Positions 1 through 6,933 of a stretch of 48,601 bases of DNA are shown here, piece by piece (the stretch's first letter is position 1; the number at the start of each line of letters is the position of its first letter). The position numbers and the translations under genes were made by a program. Location: NCBI GenBank assembly GCA_024402505.1, contig JAKSTP010000021.1, forward strand, positions 1 to 48,601, read 5' to 3'. The notes beneath the pieces are model-generated. The model did no database searches, had not been told where the DNA came from, and was given only the letters and a program-made list of their open reading frames with translations. The DNA comes from Treponema sp. GTDB lineage: Bacteria > Spirochaetota > Spirochaetia > Treponematales > Treponemataceae.

Positions 1-6
1 AAATAT

Positions 7-1590
7 ATGGCAATTACATGGTCAAATGCAGACAGCCTTTCTTCATGGAAAAAACTCATGAGCCTTAAAGGTGTTTCTGTAAAAGAAGCTTTAAGTGCAC
101 CTGATGCCGCAAACCGCGTTGCATCTTACAGTGTAAAAATGGGTGGCGGACTTACTTACAACTACGCCGCAAAACAGGTAAATGATTCGGTTCTTGCTGA
201 ACTTAAAAACCTGGCAGAAGAAGCCCAGCTTATTGAAAAATACAATGCACTTTTGGACGGTGAAATCATCAACACTGGTGAAAAACGCATGGTTCTGCAT
301 CAGCTTACACGTGGACAGCTTGGAAAAGATGTAATTGCCGACGGTGTTAATAAACGTGAATTCTACATCAAAGAACAGAATCGCATTGCTGATTTTGCCA
401 ACGATGTTCACAATGGAAAAATCCTTAACGAACATGGTGAAAAATTCACATCAGTTTGCCAGATTGGTATTGGTGGATCAGACCTTGGTCCTCGCGCCAT
501 GTACCTTGCTTTGGAAAACTGGGCAAAGAAAAACAATACTTTCAAAATGGAAGCAAACTTCATTTCAAACGTTGACCCAGACGATGCTGCCAGCGTAATG
601 AAGAAAATTGACAAAGCCCACACAATCTTTATTCTGGTTTCAAAATCAGGAACAACTTTGGAAACACTTACAAACGAAAACTTTGTAAAAGACTTCCTTA
701 AAAAAGACGGACTTGATCCAAGCAAACACATGATTGCCGTAACAAGCGAAACTTCTCCATTGGCTCACAACCCAGACTATCTGGCCGCCTTCTACATGGA
801 TGACTACATTGGTGGACGCTATTCATCAACTTCAGGTGTAGGTGGAGCAGTTCTTTCTCTTGCTTTCGGACCAAAAGTATTTGCAGACTTCCTTAACGGT
901 GCTGCCGAAGAAGACAAACTTTCTTTGAACAAAAATGTTCTTGAAAACCCAGCTCTTCTGGATGCCCTTATTGGTGTTTACGAAAGAAACGTTCAGGGTT
1001 ACCCTGCAACAGCCATTCTTCCATACAGTCAGGCTCTTTCACGCTTCCCTGCCCACCTTCAGCAGCTGGACATGGAATCAAACGGAAAATCAGTAAACCG
1101 CGACGGTGGAAAAATTGATTACGTAACTGGTCCTGTAATTTTTGGTGAACCAGGAACAAACGGACAGCACTCTTTCTACCAGCTTCTTCACCAGGGAACA
1201 GACGTTACTCCACTTCAGTTCATTGCTTTCAGCGAAAATCAGACTGGTGATGATGTTGTAATCGAAGGTTCTACAAGCCAGGTAAAACTCTGCGCCAACG
1301 TTACAGCTCAGATTGTAGCCTTTGCCTGCGGTAAAGAAGATGCAAATCCAAACAAAGCTTTTGCCGGTGAACGTCCATCAAGTCTTATCTACGGAAAAGA
1401 CCTGAATCCAACTTCACTTGGTGCCCTCCTTGCCCACTACGAAAACAAAGTAATGTTCCAGGGATTCGTATGGAACATCAACAGCTTCGACCAGGAAGGC
1501 GTTCAGCTTGGAAAAGTTCTGGCAAAAACTGTACTCAGTGGAAAAATGGAAGGGGCTCTTAAGGCTTTCGCAGATCTTCTGATTAAATAA
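7..1590 (+). CDS. pgi: Glucose-6-phosphate isomerase
   Basis: Interconverts glucose 6-phosphate and fructose 6-phosphate in the cytoplasm (glycolysis/gluconeogenesis). The 527-residue product is close to the usual bacterial length (~550). Visible motifs are IGIGGSDLGPRA (about residues 153-163), SKSGTTLET (212-220, phosphate binding), GGRYSSTSGVGG, and GEPGTNGQHSFYQL with the expected catalytic Glu and His. The C-terminal FDQEGVQLGK carries the active-site Lys. The ATG at 7 is taken as the start because MAITW begins a plausible N-terminus, but the frame is open to the window edge and the ribosome binding site lies outside, so a slightly earlier start cannot be excluded. The gene appears monocistronic: a strong inverted repeat followed by a T-rich run lies 43 bases after the stop. 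Family assignment is secure. Confidence 0.96.
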   Translation: MAITWSNADSLSSWKKLMSLKGVSVKEALSAPDAANRVASYSVKMGGGLTYNYAAKQVNDSVLAELKNLAEEAQLIEKYNALLDGEIINTGEKRMVLHQLTRGQLGKDVIADGVNKREFYIKEQNRIADFANDVHNGKILNEHGEKFTSVCQIGIGGSDLGPRAMYLALENWAKKNNTFKMEANFISNVDPDDAASVMKKIDKAHTIFILVSKSGTTLETLTNENFVKDFLKKDGLDPSKHMIAVTSETSPLAHNPDYLAAFYMDDYIGGRYSSTSGVGGAVLSLAFGPKVFADFLNGAAEEDKLSLNKNVLENPALLDALIGVYERNVQGYPATAILPYSQALSRFPAHLQQLDMESNGKSVNRDGGKIDYVTGPVIFGEPGTNGQHSFYQLLHQGTDVTPLQFIAFSENQTGDDVVIEGSTSQVKLCANVTAQIVAFACGKEDANPNKAFAGERPSSLIYGKDLNPTSLGALLAHYENKVMFQGFVWNINSFDQEGVQLGKVLAKTVLSGKMEGALKAFADLLIK

Positions 1591-1632
1591 AAAAGACTGA
1601 TTTTTTCATCTTTCAAAAAGGTGATTAAAAGC

Positions 1633-1727
1633 GGGTCAAAATGACACGAAATGGTACTTTTCAAAAGTCGCTGTGTCATTTTGACCCTTATTTTTTCTCC
1701 AAAATCTCAAAGTGACTATTTTGACAC
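1633..1727 (+). promoter_or_regulatory. Three regularly spaced inverted-repeat sites (pgi terminator and/or enhancer array)
   Basis: Bases 1633-1647 and 1673-1687 are perfect 15-bp inverted copies (GTGTCATTTTGACCC in the right arm). A third, degraded copy sharing ATTTTGAC lies at 1713-1727. Centres fall at 1640, 1680 and 1720, so spacing is 40 bp. Each of the first two sites contains GT-N7-AC (GTCATTTTGAC). Two readings are possible. The 1633-1687 hairpin, which contains a smaller nested hairpin (ACTTTT/AAAAGT) and is followed by a T-rich stretch at 1688-1698, could terminate pgi transcription. Alternatively the sites are enhancer sites for the sigma-54 promoter about 130-220 bp downstream, the usual distance for bacterial enhancer-binding proteins. 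The rest of the 1591-1908 gap is AT-rich and otherwise featureless up to that promoter. Confidence 0.6.
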
Positions 1728-1854
1728 ACTTCCTATAATAAAATCCTTTTCAAAAGGCAAGGAAAAAAAGAAATTTTTGTTAATTTTTTGAAATTTCTCG
1801 GAATTCAGGAAAAATTCCATAAATTTACAAAGAATTCTGTTTTTTGCCTTATAG

Positions 1855-1871
1855 TTGGCACGATACTTGCT
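1855..1871 (+). promoter_or_regulatory. Sigma-54 (RpoN) promoter
   Basis: TTGGCACGATACTTGCT matches the -24/-12 consensus YTGGCACGRNNNTTGCW at every defined position. GG is at 1857-1858 and GC at 1869-1870. The predicted transcription start is about 1882, giving a leader of roughly 27 nt with GGAGG at 1898-1902, 6 nt before the ATG at 1909. No sigma-70-type promoter of comparable quality with proper spacing is visible upstream of this gene. Confidence 0.87.
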
Positions 1872-1908
1872 ATATATTTAGTGTAATTTATTTGCCTGGA
1901 GGCTTAAA

Positions 1909-2745
1909 ATGAAAGACGAATCAGTTTTGGGTATGTACCTTAAAGAAATCAACAAAATCCCACTCCTTTCTAACGAAGAAGAAACTGCTCTTGCACTGGC
2001 TGCAAAAAAAGGTGATCGCCTTGCAAAAGATAAAATCGTAGTTTCAAACCTCCGCTTCGTTGTTAATGTTGCAAAAAAATACCAGAACCACGGTATGGAA
2101 CTTGAAGATCTTATCAGCGAAGGAAACATCGGGCTTATGACTGCTATCGATAAATTCGACGTTTCAAAAGGCTATCACTTCATTTCATACGCTGTTTGGT
2201 GGATCCGTCAGAGCATTACAAAGGCCATTTACGAAAAGAGCCGTGCAATCCGTCTGCCAATGAACCGCGTAAACGAACTTGTTCAGATTGATCAGGCCCG
2301 TAAAACACTTATTGGGAACTTCTCAGAACAGGAAGAAATTGAAGAAATTGGAATTCTCTGCGGTATGACTGCAGCCCATGTTACAGAAATGATGAATATT
2401 TCACGGGAAATGATTTCACTTGATGCTCCAGTTGGCACATCTGAAGCTGATTCTGTTGTTGGAGATTACATTCAGGCCGATGACCGCACAAGCCCAAGCG
2501 CAAATGCCATCGACAAATGCATGGAAGAAGATATCAACAGTGTTCTTGAAACACTTAAACCTAACGAAGCAAAAGTTATCCGCCTTCGCTACGGTCTCAA
2601 CGGGGCAAAACCACTTTCACTCAAAGAATGTGGCGACGAATGCAATCTTACAAAAGAACGCATCCGTCAGATTGAAAAAACTGCTATCGTAAGAATGCAG
2701 CACCCAACAAGAAGCCGACGCCTGGCCGACTATCTTGCTGCTTAA
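1909..2745 (+). CDS. Group-2 sigma-70-family RNA polymerase sigma factor (RpoS-like)
   Basis: A 278-residue sigma factor with regions 2-4 but no region 1.1, so it is shorter than a primary RpoD and similar in length to the RpoS of Borrelia. Region 1.2 is DESVLGMYLKEI (3-14). Core-binding and -10 recognition regions 2.1-2.4 span about 43-110, with ISYAVWWIRQSI at 92-103. Region 4.2, NLTKERIRQIE followed by a HPTRSRRLADYL tail, spans about 246-276. The start is supported by GGAGG at 1898-1902. It lies behind a consensus sigma-54 promoter, suggesting a hierarchy in which RpoN plus an enhancer-binding protein switches on this factor. The stop lies only 6 bases from the convergent fhs stop. Which genes it controls cannot be read from the sequence. 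Confidence 0.92.
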   Translation: MKDESVLGMYLKEINKIPLLSNEEETALALAAKKGDRLAKDKIVVSNLRFVVNVAKKYQNHGMELEDLISEGNIGLMTAIDKFDVSKGYHFISYAVWWIRQSITKAIYEKSRAIRLPMNRVNELVQIDQARKTLIGNFSEQEEIEEIGILCGMTAAHVTEMMNISREMISLDAPVGTSEADSVVGDYIQADDRTSPSANAIDKCMEEDINSVLETLKPNEAKVIRLRYGLNGAKPLSLKECGDECNLTKERIRQIEKTAIVRMQHPTRSRRLADYLAA

Positions 2746-2751
2746 TCAGCA

Positions 2752-4434
2752 TTAGAACAATCCGCTGATAATTCCATCATCATCTACATCGATGTTTTCT
2801 GCTGCCGGTACTTTTGGAAGTCCCGGCATTGTCATTATATCGCCTGCAAGAATAACTACAAAACCTGCACCTGCGTAAAGCTGTACGTCTCTTACCGGGA
2901 AGATGAAATCCTTTGGAGCACCAATAGCCTTTGCATCGTGGCTGATTGAACTCTGGGTTTTTGCAACACAGATTGGAAGATTTCCGTAGCCCTTGTCCTC
3001 GTATTCTTTAAGTTTTTTAAGGCTGGATCCCTGGAATTCAACTGATCCTGCACGATAAATTTCTTTTGCAAGAGTTTCAACTTTCTCTTTGAAAGTCATG
3101 TGATCTTCGTACATGAAATGGAAGTTTGATTCTTCTTCACAAATGCTGACTACAGTCTTTGCAAGTTCCCGAGTTCCACTTCCGCCGAATTCCCATCCTT
3201 CAGAAAGAACAGCTTTTGCGCCGTAAGCTTCACAAAGATCTTTAAGTTTTGCAACTTCACGGTCTGTATCAGTAATGAACTTGTTTACGGCAACAACGGC
3301 TGGCACACCGAATTTTTTGATATTTTCGATATGTGTGGCAAGATTTTCAAATCCTTTTTCCAGTGCAAAGAGGTTTTCATCAGCCAGTTCTGTTTTTGGA
3401 ACACCACCGTGCATTTTGAGGGCGCGGATTGTTGCAACAATCACAACGGCGTTTGGAGCAATTCCGGCAGCGCGGCACTTTATGTCCATGAACTTTTCGG
3501 CACCAAGGTCAGCGGCAAATCCTGCTTCTGTAACAACGTAGTCACCAGTAGCAAGAGCCGAAAGTGTGGCGTTCACAGAGTTACATCCGTGGGCAATGTT
3601 AGCGAAAGGACCGCCGTGAACAAAGGCAGGTGTTTTTTCCAGTGTCTGAACCAGGTTAGGGCGGATGGCATCTTTAAGTAGGGCAGCAACGGCGCCAGTA
3701 CAATTCAGCTGACCAAAAGTAACATCTTCCTTGTTGTAATTCTGTGCAATTACAATGCGGGAAATGCGTTCCTTAAGTTCTGTAATTGATTTTGAAAGAC
3801 AGATGATTGCCATAATTTCAGATGCTACGGCAATGGTAAAGTGATCTTCACGAGGAACACCCTGCATTTTTCCACCCATACCAATAACGATGTTGCGGAG
3901 GGCACGGTCGTTCAAGTCAACACAGCGTTTCCAGCTGATGGTGCGTGGATCAATATTGAGGGCATTTCCCTGCTGAAGGTGATTGTCGATGATTGCGGCA
4001 ATAAGGTTGTTTGCAATAGAAATGGCGTGGAGATCACCTGTAAAATGGAGGTTGATATCTTCCATTGGAACGATCTGAGCGTATCCACCACCACAAGCAC
4101 CGCCTTTTACGCCGAAACAAGGTCCTAAAGAAGGTTCGCGGAGTGCTACTACGGCTTTTTCTCCGATTTTTCGAAGACCGTCGGCCAGCCCGATTGATAC
4201 AGTAGATTTTCCTTCCCCGGCAGGTGTTGGAGTAATGGCAGTAACAAGAATCAGTTTTCCCCGTTTAGAAGGATTGGCTGCTCGTTCCTGAAGCTTGCGC
4301 AGAGTTGGCATTGTAAGTTTTGCCTTGTAGTTTCCATAAAGATCCAGGTCCTCTTCCGAAAGCCCGATTTTCTTGGCAACTTCTGTAATTGAAGCCATTT
4401 TGTTTTTCTGTGCAATTTCAATATCCGAAAGCAT
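2752..4434 (-). CDS. fhs: Formate-tetrahydrofolate ligase
   Basis: ATP-dependent synthesis of 10-formyltetrahydrofolate from formate and tetrahydrofolate, feeding purine synthesis, formyl-Met-tRNA or (in acetogenic species) the methyl branch of CO2 fixation. The 560-residue product has the typical length. The N-terminal P-loop TPTPAGEGKST (about 69-79) is followed by the REPSLGPCFGVKGGACGGGYAQ segment, which is diagnostic for the family. The start is supported by AGGAG about 6 nt upstream on the minus strand, and a TATAAT hexamer on the same strand lies at 4487-4492. The gene converges on the sigma-factor gene with only a 6-bp gap and no obvious terminator between them. Confidence 0.97.
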   Translation of the reverse strand: MLSDIEIAQKNKMASITEVAKKIGLSEEDLDLYGNYKAKLTMPTLRKLQERAANPSKRGKLILVTAITPTPAGEGKSTVSIGLADGLRKIGEKAVVALREPSLGPCFGVKGGACGGGYAQIVPMEDINLHFTGDLHAISIANNLIAAIIDNHLQQGNALNIDPRTISWKRCVDLNDRALRNIVIGMGGKMQGVPREDHFTIAVASEIMAIICLSKSITELKERISRIVIAQNYNKEDVTFGQLNCTGAVAALLKDAIRPNLVQTLEKTPAFVHGGPFANIAHGCNSVNATLSALATGDYVVTEAGFAADLGAEKFMDIKCRAAGIAPNAVVIVATIRALKMHGGVPKTELADENLFALEKGFENLATHIENIKKFGVPAVVAVNKFITDTDREVAKLKDLCEAYGAKAVLSEGWEFGGSGTRELAKTVVSICEEESNFHFMYEDHMTFKEKVETLAKEIYRAGSVEFQGSSLKKLKEYEDKGYGNLPICVAKTQSSISHDAKAIGAPKDFIFPVRDVQLYAGAGFVVILAGDIMTMPGLPKVPAAENIDVDDDGIISGLF

Positions 4435-4507
4435 AGGTACTCCTAAAATCTCCGTCTAAGCGGCAGATTATGTGAAATGTTCTACCATTATAAACAGATT
4501 TTTAAAT

Positions 4508-4533
4508 AAAAAAAAGACTTCCGAAGAAGTCTT
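4508..4533 (-). terminator. Rho-independent terminator of the lipoprotein operon
   Basis: Read on the minus strand, an 8-bp perfect stem (AAGACTTC/GAAGTCTT) is closed by a stable TTCG tetraloop and followed by eight T residues. It sits 23 bases after the stop of the lipoprotein gene. Confidence 0.88.
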
Positions 4534-4556
4534 CTTTCGTCATATTAAGATAGTTC

Positions 4557-5042
4557 TCATTCAAGAGGGACAACTTCTTCTAATACATCAAAGGTGACTT
4601 CCCCGGTTGATTTTGTGTAAGTAGCGGTTTTCTGCCAGTCACGCTTTTTAGGGTAGCCGTCGTCTTTAAAACCTTTCAGCAAAATGACAATAGTATTTTC
4701 ATCTTCCGTAATTTTATCGATTTTTGCAGACATTACAAAAGGGTCAGTTTTTGTACCTGGATAATACTTTTCGTTTGCAACATACCAGTCCATCCATTCA
4801 TCTTTTACGGAAATATTGAATTTACGGAGCTCCATATTCATTTCATCTTCCAAAGCCTTGTTCAATCCGGCAAGCTCTTGAGCCTTAAAAACCGGCACCT
4901 TAAGTTCCACTTTGGAAAACATGGTATCGCAGCCAATTTTCTTTGTTTTGTACCTTGATGAAAGTTTCCCTTTGCAGGCTGAAAGAAGCAGTGTTCCCAG
5001 TAAAGCAATTAATACTGTTTTTGTCATCAAGTGATTTTTCAT
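4557..5042 (-). CDS. Small predicted lipoprotein
   Basis: About 161 residues. The N-terminus is a lipoprotein signal peptide: basic start (MKNHLMTK), a hydrophobic stretch, then a lipobox ending LLLSAC, so Cys would be lipidated and the protein membrane anchored. The mature part (cysteine, a VELKVPVFKAQELAGLNKALEDEMN helix region, later beta-rich segments) weakly recalls DUF3298/RsiV-type domains, but I cannot name a family. The reading frame continues upstream, but the chosen ATG at 5042 overlaps the TGA of the preceding gene as ATGA, typical of translational coupling, and it places the signal peptide at the N-terminus. Probably the last gene of a two-gene unit with the truncated nuclease-family gene. 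Confidence 0.8.
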   Translation of the reverse strand: MKNHLMTKTVLIALLGTLLLSACKGKLSSRYKTKKIGCDTMFSKVELKVPVFKAQELAGLNKALEDEMNMELRKFNISVKDEWMDWYVANEKYYPGTKTDPFVMSAKIDKITEDENTIVILLKGFKDDGYPKKRDWQKTATYTKSTGEVTFDVLEEVVPLE

Positions 5043-5593
5043 GAGTCTATTATAGCACAATTGCTTATGTTTTTTAATAATTTTTCCAGTGCTCCCGTAT
5101 CTAAAGGGATTCCACAAAGAAAAGACACGCCGTGCAACTTGTACCACTGGGAAACATACTCTTCCGTGGTAAGTTCGTGTGGACAAATTAAAGCACGGCG
5201 TGCCTGACACTTTGGAGTAATCTCCAAAATCATCTCTCTCGCCATGGAAAGATCTGTTTCTGCAGCCACAGAAGCCTCTCCTGTAAAACCATTTTCTTTT
5301 TCAAGAAAGGTTTCCAAAGCAGAAAACTTCCTAATAACCTTTTGCGTAAACGCCAGCACCTTTCTGTCATAATCCCGCTGAGCCAATTGTCGGGCAAGTT
5401 TCATGTCCTTTGCGTTTCTCTTAGAAAGATAACGCAGTTCGTTACTAACCTTATCTTCAAACCAGTACTGGCTAGTTCCGTAACTTACACAAACCCTCAG
5501 GTGGCCTTCAACGCCATTTTTCTTTAACGAACACCTGGCCTTCTCAGTTACCTGCAAAAAATAGTTTTTGACCTCCCGCAGTCTCCCATACAT
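5039..5593 (-). CDS. Truncated member of a PD-(D/E)XK-associated protein family
   Basis: 184 residues, not recognisable on its own, but clearly related to the N-terminal half of the 274-residue protein at 43768-44592. Both share a basic segment with A(R/K)QxAxRDYDxKVL (about 66-80 here) and a later EEY(x)5-6W pattern. The alignable part ends about 40 residues before this C-terminus, and the nuclease-like domain of the longer paralogue (residues ~165-274) is absent. An AAGGAG lies unusually far (14 nt) from the ATG. The stop overlaps the start of the lipoprotein gene. Either a degenerate copy or a stand-alone regulator/inhibitor form of the family. Function unknown. Confidence 0.65.
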   Translation of the reverse strand: MYGRLREVKNYFLQVTEKARCSLKKNGVEGHLRVCVSYGTSQYWFEDKVSNELRYLSKRNAKDMKLARQLAQRDYDRKVLAFTQKVIRKFSALETFLEKENGFTGEASVAAETDLSMAREMILEITPKCQARRALICPHELTTEEYVSQWYKLHGVSFLCGIPLDTGALEKLLKNISNCAIIDS

Positions 5594-5707
5594 AGCAAGA
5601 AAACTCTCTCCTTACCTAATGTATGTGTTTCAATGGGCTTTTTCGGCAAGTTGAAAGGAAATTTTTTAAATTTTATTCAATTTTTATGAAGATTTAGTCT
5701 TTGTTTT

Positions 5708-6769
5708 TTAAAGGGTTAGGTCACCTTCTTTAATCCAGCCAAGCTTACGGCAAATTTTTCCGAAGAGCCAGCTTAAAAGGCCTGGGAGTATAAAACAGAC
5801 TAAAGCAAGTCCTGTCCAATCCCAAGCCCCTGGATTAATGGCAGAAGCACCGTGCATTATGGCAGTTTCCGACGGAGAGTACCATCCTGTTACAACGCCA
5901 ATCTGGCCTACAAGACCGCAGGTTCCCATTCCAGAACTTACAGCTGCACCGTTCATCTCCATTTTGAAAACGCAGGTAGCAATAGGACCGGTTATTACGG
6001 AAGCAAGAACTGGCGGAATCCAGATTTTTGGATTTTTAATAATGTTCGGCATCTGAAGCATGGAAGTTCCAAGTCCCTGTGATAAAAGACCAGACCACTT
6101 GTTTTCGCGGAAAGAAAGGACTGCAAATCCTACCATCTGAGCACAACATCCGGCCACAGCGGCGCCACCGGCAAGTCCTGTAAGTCCAAAAGCAGCACAG
6201 ATGGCGGCAGAACTGATTGGAAGTGTAAGAGCCACTCCAATCACCACAGAAATTACAATGCCCATTGCAAAAGGATGAAGAGAAGTTGCCCAGACTAAAA
6301 GTTTTCCTACCTGACTTGCCGCCATTCCAATATAACGGGCAGTAAGAACAGTTAGCAGGGCCCCGGAAAGGATAGTTACCAAAGGAGTTACAATAATATC
6401 AACCCGGGTCTTTTTACTAACAAGATTGCCCATTTCGGCAGCAACAATGGCGATAAAAAGAACTGCCAGTGGTCCTCCAGCGCCGCCACTTACGTTTGCA
6501 GCAGCACCACAGGCCGCCAGCGAAAAAAGCACTAGAGCCGGCACTTTCATGGCAAATCCAATTCCAATGGCCATGGCGGCCCCAACTACATGGGCTTCCG
6601 TTGCAAAATTTCCTGCATCCACCAGAAAAGTAAAAACTTGATTTGTTCCAAGGCGAAGAAGCTGCTGCCCCAGAGTTTTGATGATTGTTCCAATTAGAAG
6701 TGAAGAAAAAAGCCCTTGTGCCATACCACTCATGGCATCAATTAGATAACGCTTTACGAATTTGTTCAT
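5708..6769 (-). CDS. PTS EIIC-like membrane permease (PTS_EIIC_2 type)
   Basis: 353 residues, almost entirely hydrophobic, with about eight to ten membrane segments and glycine/alanine-rich loops such as GGAGGPLAVLFIAIVAAEMGN and MGTCGLVGQIG. The sequence resembles the PF13303 family annotated as PTS sugar transporter subunit IIC. No IIA or IIB domain or gene is adjacent, so either partners lie elsewhere or the protein acts without phosphotransfer; the substrate is unknown. A GGGGGC ribosome binding site precedes the ATG on the minus strand. Divergent from pepF with 164 bp between the starts. Confidence 0.82.
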   Translation of the reverse strand: MNKFVKRYLIDAMSGMAQGLFSSLLIGTIIKTLGQQLLRLGTNQVFTFLVDAGNFATEAHVVGAAMAIGIGFAMKVPALVLFSLAACGAAANVSGGAGGPLAVLFIAIVAAEMGNLVSKKTRVDIIVTPLVTILSGALLTVLTARYIGMAASQVGKLLVWATSLHPFAMGIVISVVIGVALTLPISSAAICAAFGLTGLAGGAAVAGCCAQMVGFAVLSFRENKWSGLLSQGLGTSMLQMPNIIKNPKIWIPPVLASVITGPIATCVFKMEMNGAAVSSGMGTCGLVGQIGVVTGWYSPSETAIMHGASAINPGAWDWTGLALVCFILPGLLSWLFGKICRKLGWIKEGDLTL

Positions 6770-6898
6770 AATGCCCCCAATCGCACTTTCCTTTTAGCGC
6801 GAAGATCAGTTTGATTTCTGCCATGCGGTCCTTGGGGCATTTTTCGTACTTATACGGGCAGTTGATGTGTAAAAAAAATCTACAAGAAATCCATTTTT

Positions 6899-6927
6899 TT
6901 GACAAGGGCAGGCAATCTTCCTATAAT
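6899..6927 (+). promoter_or_regulatory. Consensus sigma-70 promoter of pepF
   Basis: TTGACA at 6899-6904, a 17-bp spacer and TATAAT at 6922-6927 form a perfect consensus promoter. Only six bases (AAAACC) separate the -10 box from the ATG at 6934, so transcription is predicted to start at or next to the start codon. Confidence 0.88.
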
Positions 6928-6933
6928 AAAACC

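Noticed and set aside
1721..1739. Sigma-70 promoter (TTGACA and TATAAT) upstream of the sigma-factor gene
   Set aside because: The hexamers are only 7 bp apart, far from the 16-18 bp needed.
4557..5210. Lipoprotein gene starting at 5210
   Set aside because: The extra 56 residues lie inside the overlapping upstream gene and would bury the signal peptide; the ATGA overlap at 5042 is the better start.
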